DNA from: Bacteroidota bacterium
Lineage (GTDB): Bacteria > Bacteroidota > Bacteroidia > Cytophagales > Cytophagaceae
Reading direction: 5' to 3'
NCBI GenBank assembly: GCA_023458555.1
Contig: JAEWYS010000001.1
Span: 310,001-374,000 of the forward strand
DNA: 64,000 nt
The notes beneath the pieces were generated by a model, which had not been told where the DNA came from, ran no database searches, and saw nothing but the letters and a program-made list of their open reading frames with translations. This document shows positions 39,533 to 54,200 of this stretch, in pieces (the stretch's first letter is position 1; each line of letters starts with the position of its first letter). Position numbers and translations under genes: made by a program.

Positions 39533-42232
39533 TTACCTCATCAGGGTTGCGCTTCCTGAGCGCTCGAAGGTATTGCCATCCTTAAATTTCCCTTTGACGA
39601 GATAAGTATATACATCTGCTTTCAGCGTAGTACCGGAGTTATTGAGCTGGCCATTCCATCCTTGCTTGGCAGCCTCTTCCATATTACTTGTTTCGTATAC
39701 GATTTGTCCCCAGCGGTTGTATACCACAAAGGTAAAATCATCAGGAGCCAGGGTTTCGGAAAACACCATCAGAGATCTGTTTTTCTCATTGGAACTGAAA
39801 GGGGCAAATACATTGGGTACAAAAACTATATTCTCCCTTGGTTTGACATAGTTTATAAACAGCACTTCATAGGTTGCAACAAGAGGGTTTTCGGCACAGG
39901 ATCCGGTCACGACTGCAGTAAAGGTAATCAGTCCTGAATCGGCTGGTACCGGAGAGTATACCGGATTTGAACTGGCAGGATCATCAAAGGTGCCTTTTCC
40001 TGTAGTAGTCCATGTAAACAGGGGTGTTGAATCATCCGTTTGGGCCTCCAGGCTAAACTCTTCATTATTCATAGCGTTTGATTCTGCGGAGATTACCGCA
40101 TATGTGGCCGGGTGCTTGATGATTACCGACTTAGGAGCGGAAGAAGAGCATCCGGCCATTGGCTCACGAACGGTAAGTGTATACTTTCCTTCATCGGAAG
40201 TTATATAGTCTTGCTGGGTGGATAGTATGTCTCCTGCTGTATTTTTCCATTCGTAGGTCAGGTCAGCGGACTTTACTATCGGAGTTATTACAGCCTCACC
40301 GCCTTCGCATATGGATGTATCCTGCGAAGAGAAAGCGAGGTACGGATTATTGACAATGGTTACAAGAATGTTTTCGGTATTGCCCGGGCATTGTACACGC
40401 GCATCTTCAATCCGTACGGAAAAGATTTTTGTGCCGGTTTCTCCGGCAGCCGGAGTATAGGTTGGCTGTTTGGAGTGATCCGACAGAGATGGCCCGGTCC
40501 ATTTATAGGTAAATACACCGGTTCCGCCGGATACATCCGGTTCTGCAAACTGTACAGAGTTGCCGGCGCAGACAAAGTAATTCCGTGTTGATTCCGAATA
40601 TTGAATAGAAGGTGTCTCATACACATTGATATCAATTTTGTCAAAAACAGGACATCCTCTTTCGTCTGTAACCTCAAGCCGTACTTCAGGAACGCTCAGA
40701 TTTCCAGATCTGGTTATATTAAGCACATTGGTCTGTGCCTGTACGCCTGATATGGACTGAAGAGTCTGGTCATCATTTACCCATCTGTAGGAATAGGGGG
40801 GCTGCCCACCGGTTATTCTGGCATTGAGCTGTACACTTTTTTGTTCGCATATATTCAATACAGAGCCTTCCTGTATATCTACACGCATATCCGGAGTTTT
40901 TACGGTGACATAGGAAGTGTCCCTGCATCCCTGAGCATCGGTCACTACTACAGAATAGGTGATGGTATCCTGAGATATGGGAATAACCGATGGGTTGGGC
41001 AACGTAGCACCGGTCAGGTTAATTTCCGGAAACCATTTGTAGGAATACGGAGCCTGCCCGCTTGTACCACTGACCTGAAGCGTAACAGGATCAAGTCCGC
41101 AGGCGGATGTATCACTGAAGGCAACCTCGGCTTTGACCTGGTTGGCATACCAGTACACATTGGCATTGGTCGTAGCCTCGCAGAAATACTGGTTGTATAC
41201 CGTAACCCTGTAATTGGTGGAAGAGGTCTTGGGGGTATGTTTAACGGTAGCCTCACTGTTATTGGGAATAGCTCCCTGACCTACGATGCTCCACCGGAAA
41301 TCATACAGGCCGCTTCCGTCGTCATTATTAATCACGGCTTTTAAGGTAGCTTCTCCTCCCTCACATATATAGGTATCGGGGATTTCCTCCAGCTGTGGTA
41401 ATTCTCTTTCTATCACTTCGATCGTATCGCTAGTGGAACAAACGGTCGAACTTACTTTAAGGATATATGTGCCGGGAGATTGTGCATTAAGGTAGTGGCC
41501 GACAGGTTGTTTAGGCTGGGAGGCCGGTTTTATCCATTGAGGGGAAAAGCCTGCTTCAGAATTGCCATAGGTAAGATCCGGATTTGCCAAAATCAGCGCC
41601 TTCCCCGGACACAATGATGTATCGGAAGGGAGGTTGATTACTGGTTTTGGTACTACGAGAATCTGAAAGGTATCTCTTACTATACAGTCATTATTGTTGG
41701 CGCTTACATATAAATACAGATCCCCTTCGGAAGTTGGGACATCTGTTCTTTTTACAGTAACCGAAGATGTCGTGCTCAAAGGTGAATCTGGAGCAAAAAA
41801 CCATTTGAAATTGGTAAAAAGGGAAGCGTTAGTGGTAGTAAGCATTTCATTATCACAGAAGACAAGTGTTTTTACTACCAGAGTACCAGAAGTTTTTATT
41901 GACATTCTTGTTACCGCCCTTAGTGAGATTTCTATTTTGTCTTCTCTGCCGTCACTGGCTTTTACCGAATATATACCGGCATTGGAAACATTGATTTCAT
42001 TGAATCCGGCCGGAAGACTGATATCTCCCGGCAGAGTCCATGTAGGATTAATGTTTGCAGCCGGATTGGCGCAGTCTTCTGCTTTCATCAGTACTGTTTC
42101 ACCCGGACAGATCTCCAGTTTCTTTATGCCATTGACCTCTATAGGAGTATATCCCTCCGCTCTGATACATATCTGAGCGTTGAGAGGGATATACAGTATG
42201 GTAGCAAGTATGACACAACAGAGCTTCTTCAT
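39533..42232 (-). CDS. T9SS type B protein with Ig/PKD-like domains, 899 residues
   Basis: A signal peptide (MKKLCCVILATILYIPLNAQ) is followed by eight or so beta-sandwich domains of about 80-90 residues. Domains with GTSGQAPYSYKWFPEIN and GGQPPYSYRWVNDDQT resemble SprB/PKD-type repeats; others carry paired cysteines (SLCPGKALIL, YICEGGEATL, SICEGGEAVI). The last 95 residues (IVFVPNVFAPFSSN, FTFVVYNRWGQIVYETSN, DVYTYLVKGKFKDGNTFERS) form the T9SS type B C-terminal domain. It lies 37 bases downstream of the 4300-residue gene on the same strand, so the two are likely co-transcribed and may form one surface structure. Confidence 0.9.
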   Translation of the reverse strand: MKKLCCVILATILYIPLNAQICIRAEGYTPIEVNGIKKLEICPGETVLMKAEDCANPAANINPTWTLPGDISLPAGFNEINVSNAGIYSVKASDGREDKIEISLRAVTRMSIKTSGTLVVKTLVFCDNEMLTTTNASLFTNFKWFFAPDSPLSTTSSVTVKRTDVPTSEGDLYLYVSANNNDCIVRDTFQILVVPKPVINLPSDTSLCPGKALILANPDLTYGNSEAGFSPQWIKPASQPKQPVGHYLNAQSPGTYILKVSSTVCSTSDTIEVIERELPQLEEIPDTYICEGGEATLKAVINNDDGSGLYDFRWSIVGQGAIPNNSEATVKHTPKTSSTNYRVTVYNQYFCEATTNANVYWYANQVKAEVAFSDTSACGLDPVTLQVSGTSGQAPYSYKWFPEINLTGATLPNPSVIPISQDTITYSVVVTDAQGCRDTSYVTVKTPDMRVDIQEGSVLNICEQKSVQLNARITGGQPPYSYRWVNDDQTLQSISGVQAQTNVLNITRSGNLSVPEVRLEVTDERGCPVFDKIDINVYETPSIQYSESTRNYFVCAGNSVQFAEPDVSGGTGVFTYKWTGPSLSDHSKQPTYTPAAGETGTKIFSVRIEDARVQCPGNTENILVTIVNNPYLAFSSQDTSICEGGEAVITPIVKSADLTYEWKNTAGDILSTQQDYITSDEGKYTLTVREPMAGCSSSAPKSVIIKHPATYAVISAESNAMNNEEFSLEAQTDDSTPLFTWTTTGKGTFDDPASSNPVYSPVPADSGLITFTAVVTGSCAENPLVATYEVLFINYVKPRENIVFVPNVFAPFSSNEKNRSLMVFSETLAPDDFTFVVYNRWGQIVYETSNMEEAAKQGWNGQLNNSGTTLKADVYTYLVKGKFKDGNTFERSGSATLMR

Positions 42233-42269
42233 ATACAGTCAGTTTCTGTGGGTATATATAAATACCCGT

Positions 42270-45200
42270 TTAACGGATGATGGTAACCAGCCCCTCTTTC
42301 TGATAGGATTTGCCATCATTGATTCCTATGTACGTGATCAGGTACGGATATACGCCACTTGGCATCGGCTGTCCGAGATAGTGTCCGTCCCAACCCTTTT
42401 TCGGATCATCGGAGTAGAAAATAATCTCACCCCAGCGATTGAAAATGGTTATGGCAAAGTTATCGAAATATTTTCCAAATATCGTAAATGTTTCATCACC
42501 TTCTTTATGATCCTTTCCGAGGTGAATGGCATCCGGTATGTATACATTCGGTCCGCAATTGCTGATGATTACAATACTGTCAGTCAGTGAGCATCTGAAG
42601 CCGTTGGTTGCTTTTACGAAGTATACGCCCGGTTCACTTACCAGAATGGATTTGGTTTTTGCTCCGGTGCTCCATTCGTAGCTCATTCCGTACAGGCCGG
42701 CCACAGAAGCATCAAGGAGCATGCTGCTGTCGTTTTCACAGAATACGGCTTCATCCGGCAGGAATGGTTTAATTGACGGATTGAATCGGATTTCGGCAGA
42801 GTCAGCCGCTATACAGTAATCAATGGTGATTTCAACTTTGTGGAATCCGGTCTGACCGGTAGTATATTCAGATTCTGTTGAAATAACGGCACCGTTATGC
42901 TGCCATTTGTACAGGATATTGTACAGGGCAGGGTTGTTAAGGTTGTCAGGACTCGCATTTAGTGTAACTTCCGTTCCTTCACAAAGCGTCGTATCTCTCA
43001 ACATTGGATTTGGTTTGGGTATTCCAACGATATACGAACTGTCTTTTGACATACATCCTCTCGGATCGGTAACCAGTACAACATACTTGTTTGTATCAGG
43101 ACGGGCTTTGATAATCGTAGAGAAATTGCTGCCGATTACATTGCCGTTGTACATCCAGGTATATGTATGCCCGCTCAGGTTTGTAGTATTAACCTCTATA
43201 TTCTGATCAATACACGTGATTTTTGAAGGTGTGATCAGGGCAGGAGGGGCTGTGACCTCCGTATTAGTCCGGGTTATACAGTTGCCTACAGTGTAGGATA
43301 TGGTGTAAAAACCAGGATTATTGATCGCAACTGCCGGTTCCGTACGACCTTCAAACAAGCTTCCGTCTCTGGTCCATGTATAGGTTCCGGTATAAGGCGG
43401 CAGATTTTGCACATCTGTATTTAAGATCATGCCAGGCTCAAAGCAGTAATGAGGATCAAGGTCAAGTACAGGCTTTATTACAGCTTTGACATAGGCGGTG
43501 TCACTGGCATGGCAGCCATTGGCATCAGTAACTCTTACAACAAATGAAGTATCTGCTGTTATCGTTGCCAGCATGCTGATTCTGTTGCTTATCGGAGTAC
43601 CGTTTAGAGCTGACCAGGTATATGAATAGTCTGGCACGGCAAGAGCAGCAAGATTGACATCTTCATCGACGCAAACGTATTTTACCGGACCAGCATCAGC
43701 GGTAGGCACGTCCGATACTATAAAGTTCAGAATACTGTTTGCTGCTTTACATACCCCGTTTCCGGTAGTGCTAAAGGTTATGCTGACTTTTCCGTTGCTG
43801 AAATCCTGCTTGGAAGGATAATAAACAGCATTGGATGCAAACGGATTCGGAGAAAACTGCCCGGTTCCGGTACTGATCCATCGGCCGCCGTTGGCATTCT
43901 GAACAGAACCCTGAAGTATCGCACCTGTCTCGAATATACAGTTAGCCACTATTCCGGCATCAGCAATAGGAGCAGGAGTAAAGTTTAGCATGACCGAATC
44001 ATTTACAGAGCTACATGTTCCGTTGCCTGTACTGGAGAGCCATAGTTTTACAAATCCAGCCTGAATATCAGCCTCAGAAGGATGATAACTGGCTTTCAGG
44101 TCAGTAGTTGCCGGTGAGAAATATCCGTTGCCGGAAGTTGCCCAGACAGCCCCTTCTGCTACGGCTACCACACCGGAAAGAGGAATAGTTTCTTCATCGG
44201 AACAGAATAGGCCATCCAGTCCCGCATTGATAGTCGGTGTCGGAGTAAAACGAATATTCATTTTATCGGATACAGCCTTACACTGTCCATTGTCTCCGGT
44301 AGTCAGGGTCAGGGTAACGACCTTGTTTATTATATCTCTCGCAGAAGGATAGTATTGTGTTACAGCATCGCCTGAGTTATTGAACGTTCCGGTTCCGGAA
44401 GAAGTCCATTGTACACTACCTGCTACGGTATAGCTTCCGTTCAGAGTTACTCTTTCATTATCAGAGCAAATGCTTACAGTCGGACCGGCGCTTACAGTCG
44501 GCGGTGTCGTAATCGTTACTTCTTTTACGGCATTATATGCTTTACATGAGCCGTTGCCCGTTGTAGTCAGGGTCAGATATACTTTACCATTCTGTATATC
44601 CTGAGCCGAAGGGATATAAGACGGCCTGAGTGATGTATTGGTCGGGGTAAACAAACCATTTCCTGATGTAGTCCATCGTCCACCATTGGCCACTGTAACA
44701 AGGCCTCTTACAGGAATAAGATTGACATCACCGCAAAGGGTTGTATCGTTACCTGCTGTTACAGTCGGAATCGGAGTAAGGATCATGGTAATGGTATCCG
44801 TCACAGCTGTACATACATCATGATCGGTAGAGCTTAAAACGAATGTTACAGAACCTGTGACAATGTCCGAAGGACTGATTGCGTATGTTGTATTCAGCTG
44901 ACCAGGAGCTACAAAGGTACCAGCGCCGTTTAAGGCAGACCAGATTGTTCCGGAGTTTTCACTATACCCGTTCAATGTTACTGTTTCTGCATCTGAGCAT
45001 AGGTCAAAGTCTCCGCCTGCCAGGACTCTTATATCCTTGAACGGATTTTTGGTAAGCACTACGTAATCAGAATATACCTTACAATCTGGATTGCCGGTAG
45101 AAGTCAGTTTGACAATGACGGTTCCATGCGCTTTTTCGGAAGGAGAGAAGGTATATATCGGATTTACAATAGCCGGGTTGGATATGGTTCCGCCGCTTGT

Positions 45201-48200
45201 CGTTGACCAGATAATACCTGCAGAATTATGATAGGAGCCGTTGAGTTGTATATTACCGGCATCATAACAGAATTCCGTATCAGCTCCGGCTATGACTACC
45301 GGGGCAGGTCTGAATGATACATCGAGTGCATCCTGTACTGCAATACAGTCTCCGTTGCCGGTTGTAACAGCTGTAAGAGTGATATTGCCGGTAGCTGTAT
45401 CCTGTGATGAAGGAATATAAACCGCATTTGCTACATCTGCGGAAGGCTGGAATATACCGCTACCTGAACTTCTCCAGATAATACCGGAAGCAATAGTGTA
45501 GGTACCACCCAGCTGAATATGATCAATATCAGCACATACATCTTTATCTGTTCCGGCATCTATTGTCGGAGCAGGAGTGAAATGAACACGAACAGTATCG
45601 TATACAGGGAGACAGATACCGTTGCCTGTCGTAGTTGCTGTAAGTAATACAGAGCCGTTGCCTATATCCGAGGTATTAGGCATGTACGAAGTCTGAAGAT
45701 TGGATTCGTCAGAGAATCCTGCCTGATTTGTCGGACTCGTCCAGTTAACTCCGGTAGCAATCTTTACCAGAGCTTCCAGGCTGACAGCGCCTGAGTTTGC
45801 ACAGATTGTTTGCGGAAAACCAGCATCTACTTCTGGTATAGGAGTGAAGTCGACTCTGACCCTGTCACTTACAGGTTTGCATAGATCATTGTTTGTGGTC
45901 ACAATGGTCAGGATGACTGAATTATTGTTTTTGTCAGCCGTACTTGGTGTATAAGTTGCATTTCTGTCTGTTACCAAGCTGAAGGATCCGCTGCCGGAAG
46001 TGCTCCAGCTGATGCCGCCTGCAATAGTATAGTCGCCATTCAGAGAAATGTTTGTTACGTCCTTACAATAAACCATATTGTTTCCTGCTGTTACAGTAGG
46101 AATCGGATCAATCGTCAGCGCCAGTTCATCAAATTCGGCCGGACAGTCACCGTTTCCGGTAGTTGTAAGACGTAAAGTGACCATGTTGGACGCTATATCA
46201 GCAGCAGAAGGGATATATCTTGCTCCGAGAGCGAAGCGGTTTGGAGAAAATACTCCGCTGCCATTGGTAGACCATTCACCTCCCTGAGCGACATGGACAG
46301 AACCGGCCAGCTGGACAAATGCACTGTCTCCGCATATTCTCACAAGATTGCCGGCAGTCGCTGATGGTCCGTCGGTAAATGTAATCTGTACCAGATCAGA
46401 CACGGGTAGACATGTCCCCTGGCTGGTGGTTTCAAATCTTAACCGGACGATCCGGTTGGTCCGGTCATCTGCCGAAGGAGTATAAACTGGCGTTAGAGAA
46501 GCTGGGTTGCTCAATGAGCCGTTTCCTTCTTCAACAGACCATTGTCCGGCAGTTGCTATAGTATAATTTCCGCTTAGGGAAATTGTCGGTATGGTAGCGC
46601 AATATGACCTGTCAGGACCGGCATTGATAGTCGGAGCAGGTGTAAAGCTTACTGTTAATGTATCGGTCTTTTCTTTACAATTTCCGAAGGCCGGTGAAGT
46701 GATAGTAAACAGGATCGTTTGTGACACGACATCCTGAGATGTAAAATAATATCTGGCGTTACTTAATGTATTATTATCAAAGGATCCTGTACCTTCAGCC
46801 TTCCAGATGATACCATTGGTATAATCTGCAGTTGCATTCAGCTGCACATATTCTTCATTGGCACAGATAGTCTGGGCCGCTCCTGCATTCAGCTCAGGAC
46901 CTTTTTCGAATACGATTACAATACTGTCAACGCCAGGGGCACATAGTCCGTCATTGATAGTTTCCAGATGTAACTTAACAGAACCAGTGAGTATTTCAGA
47001 TGGAGCAGGCTGATAGGTTGCATGAAGACTGCTGCGGGAAGGAGCAAATGTGCCCAGGCCGCCAACCCAGGTTCCCGGACTTCCTGATCCTTTCAGGGTA
47101 ACAGGAAGATCACTGTCACACACTGTCATATCATTACCGGCTTCGATCGGCGGCAAAGCGGAGAAACTGATATTGATTGCCTCAGTAAGCGCTTTACAAA
47201 GTCCGTTACCAGTCGTGGTGACATATACAGTAATGATATTGCCTGCCGTATTTTCAGAGTTATCCGGCTGATAAATTGTCATGGCTGAGGTTGGATTTGT
47301 AAACGTTCCCAAACCGCCACTCCAGGTAACTCCTGTTGCTACAGTATATGAAGAGCTCAGGTCTATATTCTGAAGACCGGTACACACAGAAAGATCGCTT
47401 CCTGCTGTAAGAGTTGGCGCCGGAGTAATATTGATAACCACTACATCATTGCGGGATGCACACGCTCCTTCTGCAAGTGTTGTGAGGGTAAGATTGGCCC
47501 GTCCTGCTGCAATCTGTGAAGGAGAAGGTATGAATGTGGCATTCAGGTCACTGGCAGAAGGGGTAAAGGTGCCGGACCCGGACCCGGTTGACCAGATTAC
47601 ATTGCTTGCATTGGATATAACTCCGTTTAGTTGTATCCCGGCTGTATCTGCGCATACGGTAAGATCACTGCCGGCATTAACAACTGGTTCGGGCTGAATC
47701 GTTACGGTCATCTGGTCATCATATGCCTTACATGTACCGTTACCCGTGGATGTGAGTGTAAGAACAACAGATCCTGCGGCAATATCTGAAGGACCGGGAT
47801 GATATTTAGCATTTACGGAATTAATACTCGGAGAGAAGTTTCCATCACCATTGGTACCCCATTGACCGCCGGAAGCAACGCTGATTGCTCCGTTTATGGT
47901 GACTTCTCTGGCATCAGCACAAATTGTTACATCGTCTGATACTGAAACTGTCGGAATATCTGTAAAGGTGACGATTAAATGAGAGCTTACAAAATTACAT
48001 GAGCCGTTCTGAGTAGTAGTCAGGGACAGGGTCACAGTGCCAGCCAGAGTATCTTGTGAGCTTGGAATATAACTTGTAACCAGATTCTCATCATCGGAAA
48101 ATGTTCCGCTTCCGGATGAGCTCCAGATTCCTCCGCCTGCATTTCTTACCAGACCGTTCAGAGATATCAGATCACTGTCTTTACACAGTGTCTGCGCGGG

Positions 48201-51200
48201 ACCGGCATTCGCTTCCGGCTTAGGTTCAATAGTAACAATAACTGCATCCGAAACAGACGTACATACGCTGTCAAGGTCAGAAGTCAGTGTAAGAATAACG
48301 GAACGGCTGGCAATATCTTCCTCCGAATGGATATACCGTGCATTGATCGTATGGGCATCGGGTGAGAAGTAACCTGAACCGGAAGTTGTCCAGATTCCTC
48401 CTCCTGCATGAGTGACAGAACCTCCGGGAATGACAGCTTCTGCATCGGAGCATATCGTTACATCGTTGCCAGCATTGACAATTGGTGCCGGCAATATGGA
48501 AATAGTCAGTGCATCAGATACTGCGTTACACGTTCTCATGGATGTTGTAGTCAGTGTAAGAGTTACCTGGCCTGCGGTTTTATCTGCACCGGAAGGAACG
48601 TAGGTAGCATCTACATGCGTAGCGCTTGGAGAAAAATAGCCGGTTCCTGAAGTAGTCCATATTGCAGCGTCGGCATGAAATATTCTGCCATTCAGACGAA
48701 CACCGGTGTAATCAGCGCAAATGGTGGAGTCACTTCCCGCCATGACAATCGGCTGTGGTGTAAATATTACCGTCATTGTGTCCGCGACCGGTTTACAAAG
48801 GCCGTTTAACGAGGATGTGATAATCAGGTTTACAGAGCCATTGGCTGTATCTGCACCAGAAGGAATATATGATGCATTAAGATCAGTATCAGAAGGTATA
48901 AAATGTCCTGTGCCGGTACTGGTCCATACTCCGCCGCCGGCAATACGAACTGTACCATTGAGCGGTATAGAAGTGATATCCGCACACAGAGTACGATCAG
49001 GTCCTGCGTTTACAGTAGGAGCCGGGTTAATGGTTACTTCTACCGTTGAAGATTTGCTGCGACACTGACCATTGTCGGTAGTAACCAGTGTCAGATAGGC
49101 TTTCCCTGCTAATATATCGTCTTCTCCGGGTATGTATCGGGCATTCAGATCAGAAGAAGAAGGTGCAAATGTGCCTGAGCCTGAACTGCTCCAGCTGACT
49201 GTTGAAGAAACCGTTACAGATCCGTTTAGCTGGACGAAAGCAGTATCTGCACAGACAGTGGAAGGATATCCCGCATCAACAGTAGGAGCAGGAGTTATTG
49301 TTAGTGTCAGGACATCACTTACCGGATTACAGGTTCCGTGTCCGGTAGAAGTAAGTGTAAGTGTTACCTGACCAAATGCTCTGTCTGCAGCAGAAGGCAT
49401 GTAAGAAGTAACGGTGGTGTCAAACTTAGGAATAAAAGAGCCTGTACCGCTTGAATGCCAGGTTCCGGAATAAGCGTTATGTACTATACCTGAAAGGTTG
49501 ATCATGGCCGAATCCGCACATATAGTCAGATCGGTTCCGGCGATAACGACAGGTACAGGAGTTATTGTTAGTTCAACAGTGTCGCTGATTGCATGGCACA
49601 AGCCATTACCAGTAGTTGTAGCAATCAGATAGACAGTACCACTGGTGGTATCTGCATTACTTGGAAAATAAGTAGGATTCAATGAGGCAGGATCTGCAAA
49701 AGCTCCTGTACCTGATGTGCTCCATAGCACGCCTTGTGAGACTGTGATGCTGGAGTTAAGAGATACAGATGCAGCGTCCGCACAAATGGTAACAGGACTG
49801 ACCACTGTAAGGGTAGGTGCAGGAGTCAGTGTTACAATGCGTTGTGAAAATACCGGCTTGCAAAGACCGTTGCCGGTAGTTGTAAGTGTAAGTGTAACAA
49901 TACCATTCAGACTATCCTGGCTGCTGAATGTATAAATGCTGTTTAATAAAGTCGGATTGTTAAAGAAGCCTGTGCCGCTGGTCGACCAGATTCCTCCTCC
50001 TGCTCCGGATATTTTTCCGTTTAGCTGAATTGTTCCGGCATCCGCGCATATAGTAGTATCATTTCCGGCATCAGAGGTCGGAATACTGTTGATAGTAAGA
50101 ACAAGTGTATCGCGAACGGACTGACATGTTCCGTTATCTGTAGTAGTAAGGATGAGGTTTACTCTTCCGGCAGCTATGTCTGCTTCAGACGGAATATAAG
50201 AGGTAGCAGGAAGAGAATGGCCGGGAGTAAACGCTCCTGTACCGCTGGTCGACCATATTACGCCACCGGCAACTGTATAAGTTCCGTTGAGAGCTACATA
50301 AGAAGAATCCCCGCATATCTCAAAATCACTTCCTGCATTTACTGTGGGGGCGGGAGTGATTGTGTAAACTACCTGGTCAGATACAGGAGAACAGATTCCA
50401 TTGTTGGTAGTCGTTATAGTAAATGTAAGACTGCTTAATGACCGGTCGGCCTGACTAGGCGTATAGGTAGTGCCAGATGAAGTCGGACTTCCGAATGATC
50501 CGCTTCCATTGCTTGTCCATTGCACTCCTCCGGCATTTTCCATAGAGCCATTTAGATTAATTGTGCTGATATCGGCACAGACACTCTGATCAGGACCGGC
50601 GTTTACTTTTAATTCAGGAGTGAGCGTTACTACGAAGGTATCACTGGCAGATGAACAATATGCATTTCCGGTTGAAGTCAGAATAAACTCAACGCGTCCG
50701 ACGGCTCTGTCACTTGCGTTGATCTGATAGCTTGTATTCAACGCTCCCGGATTGGCGATTGTACCACTGCCATTATGTGTCCAGGTTCCGCCTGATGCAT
50801 TGCTGACCTGACCATTCAGACTGATCGTTGTGCTATTGCCGCAGATCTGGGTATTATTTCCGGCGTTTACTACCGGGCCATTGGGAATAGTAATGGTAAC
50901 CTGATCTGAAATAACAGGGCATGCTCCGCTCGGTACAGTGGTCAGAGTGAGCGTTACTGAAGCGCCATATTCGGCTGGTGCCGGTGTATAAGTGGCTTTA
51001 TGATCACTGGCGCTCGGACTGAAGGTTCCGTTTCCGCCAGACCATATTGCTGCTGAGCCTGATCCGTCAAGTTGTACAGGAAGATCGTTTGTACATACTG
51101 TCTGATTATTACCGGCATCGATCGTAGGTACTACGGTAAATGTAATGACCATAGAATCACTCACTGCCTGGCAAACATTGTTGCCTGTGGACGTCGCTTT

Positions 51201-54200
51201 TAATTTTACAGCCCCGTCAAGGCGGTCCTGATTGGTTGGCTGATATACTGCGTTAAGGCTATTGGCATTTTGTATAGTGCCATGCCCTTTTATAACAGAC
51301 CAGGTAACTCCTGTAGCATTAGTTACCGAAGCATTGAGCTGTACACTGGCAATGTTACCGCAGACAGTCTGGTCCGCTCCGGCGTCAATAACGGGTACTG
51401 GTAATATTGTGGCGGTAATCTGACGGGAAACCGGATTACATGATCCGTTATTTGCGGTTGTAACGGTAAGGTTTACAGATCCTGCTGCGATTTCAGCCGG
51501 AGTCGGAGTATAGGTTGTTGTAAGACTATTTGTGCTTGAAAACGAGCCGTTTCCTCCTGACCATGAACCACTGGTAGCGACAGTTACACTGGCATTTAGA
51601 TTGACGACAGGATTGTCAGCGCATACCGTTATATTGCTGGCTGTTATGGCAGGTGCATCAGTAAAGGAGATTGTCACCTGATTGTCTACTGCCTGACAGT
51701 TGCCGTTGCCTGTAGTTGTTAACGTCAGCGTAACAGATCCGGCATTGATTTCTGCAGTGGTAGGTCGATAAGTAGTCGAAAGGGCAGACTGACTCGGTAC
51801 AAATATTCCGTTGCCTCCGCTCCAGGTTCCTCCGGTTGCTCTGGTAACGCTGCCATTTAGCTGAACGTCGGAATTATTGGAACAAACGGAAAAATCATTT
51901 CCCGCATTTGCGGTCGGTGCAGGAGTAAAGGTTGCCCGTAAGGTATCAGTTACCGCATTACAATTGCCGTTGCCCGTTGAAGTAAGAATAAGTTCAATAC
52001 TTCCGCTTGTTACTTCGGCAGCTGTTGCTGTATATGTACCACTTAAGCTGTTGGGATTCGGATTGAAAGTTCCGGGGCCTGACCATGTACCACCGGTTGC
52101 TCCGGTTACCGATCCGCTCAGGTTAACTACAGGATTATTGATACAGATGGACTGGTCAGCTCCTGCATTTACTATCGGAGCATCGGTAAATCTGATAGTA
52201 ACTGTATCTGTAACGTTGTTACATGAAGTCTTGGATGCGCTTAAAACAAGATTTAATGAACCGGCTGTAAGCTCGTTTCCGGTAGGGATATACGTAGCAT
52301 TCAGGGTGTTTCTGTTTGGAACAAATAAACCGGCGCCGCCAACCCATTGCTGTCCTGTAGCTCCGGAACCCACTGTGCCGTTAAGGCTGACCGAAGGATT
52401 GTTTTTACAAACACTCTGATCCGGACCGGCATTTGCTGTCGGAGCGGGAGAAATGGAAATAATAACCGTATCTCTTGCTGGTGGGCATATTCCATTGTCT
52501 GTTGTGCTGGCAATAACGGAAGCCAGACCCAGCGAAATTTCAAAACTTGATGGTGTATAGACGGTATTGATAGACGTATTATTAGAGAAAGTTCCAAAAC
52601 CTTCCCACAGAACCTGTGTAGCTCCCGTTAGCTGGGCCTGAAGAGAGGCGGAAGGATTGTTGCCGCATACGGATCTGTCATTTCCTATGTCTATGCCCGG
52701 AGCAGCTGTGAATGTGATTCTCAATGAATCTCTGACAGGAATACAATTACTTTCAACAGATTCGAGATATAAGGTGACAGAACCTGCGCTTATGTCAGAT
52801 GCAGTAAGCGCATATGTTGTGGTAAGCGCATTAGGATCAGCGATTACACCTGTACCACCTGACCAGGTATGGTTAGCAGAACCGGTGACCTGACCATTCA
52901 AAGTGATTTCAGTATTGGTATTACATGCAACCTGATCCGGGCCGGCATTTACTAACGGAACATTGGTGAAATTCACCGTAACATTCCGGGAAACTGCCAG
53001 GCAGTTTCCATTACCTGTTGTGGTTGCCCTGAGTGTTACCGAACCTGCATTTAATTCAGCGCTTGTTGGCGAGTAGGTTGGAGTCAGACTATTGGGATTA
53101 GTGAAACTTCCACTTCCCCCTGACCAGGTTAATCCTGTAGCTATATCTACTGTAGCAGTCAGGTTTACTGTCGGATTGTTTTTACAAACGGAAAGGGGAG
53201 ATGTTGTTTCAATCTCCGGAGCAGGGGTATAGGTTACAGTTACCTGCCTTGTTTGCTGGGCACAGGCTCCGTTACGATTTATTGTAAGCGTAAGATCTGC
53301 TGATCCGGCTTCAATTTCGGCTGGAGCAGGTGTATATCGTGGATTGGGAATCGAAGTATTATTAAACGACCCGGCTCCCCCAGACCATGTCAATCCGGTA
53401 GAGTTAGTTACAGTAGCGCTTAAATTGGCAACTGCATTGTTGGCACAAACTTCCACATCGGAGGTTGTGATGACAGGCAGTTTATCTATTCGGATTACAA
53501 GCTGATCTGACTGTGGAGGACAGAGGCCTGTTCCGGTGGTAGTCAGAGTTAAGGTAATCTGTCCGTTAGCAATATCCTGTTCAGAGAGGGTGTAAGTTCC
53601 TTTCAGATCAGTTATATCTGAGAACGTTCCGGTTCCGGAAGTAGACCATTCGCCTCCAAGAGCATTGATAACGACTCCGTTTAGCTGATACACAGGACTG
53701 GCATCACAAATTGTAGTATCATTGGCAACGCCGTTGCCAACTCCATTGTCTCCGTTTGCATCAACTACAATATCATATGTTGAAAAAAGAAGCTTTTCTT
53801 TTACTGTCTGGGCATGCCACCATGTATTGATCGTTCTTTCATTACCAAAACCGCTGCCTGATGCCGGCCATGTATGACAACCGTTTGTGCTGAGACATCC
53901 TGTCAGATTAACCTCGCCGTCGACCTGGCTGTCATCCCAATACAACATCGGGGGAGGGCCGGTTGGCCGGACCAGCTCAACAATATAGCCGTTAGGGTGA
54001 AATTCAACATCAAAAAGCGGTAAGTGCGTAAGCCCGTTTAGGAAGTTAACTTCCATATCAATTTCACTTCCCGCTGTTATCAGATTACCTTTGCCATCAC
54101 GTCCGTCCCAACGTACACAGTTATGACCGATAATTGCATCTTTGACCGAAATGATACGGTCCCGTGTATTAGGCTGAAATCCCGCGGGTGCTTCAAAATC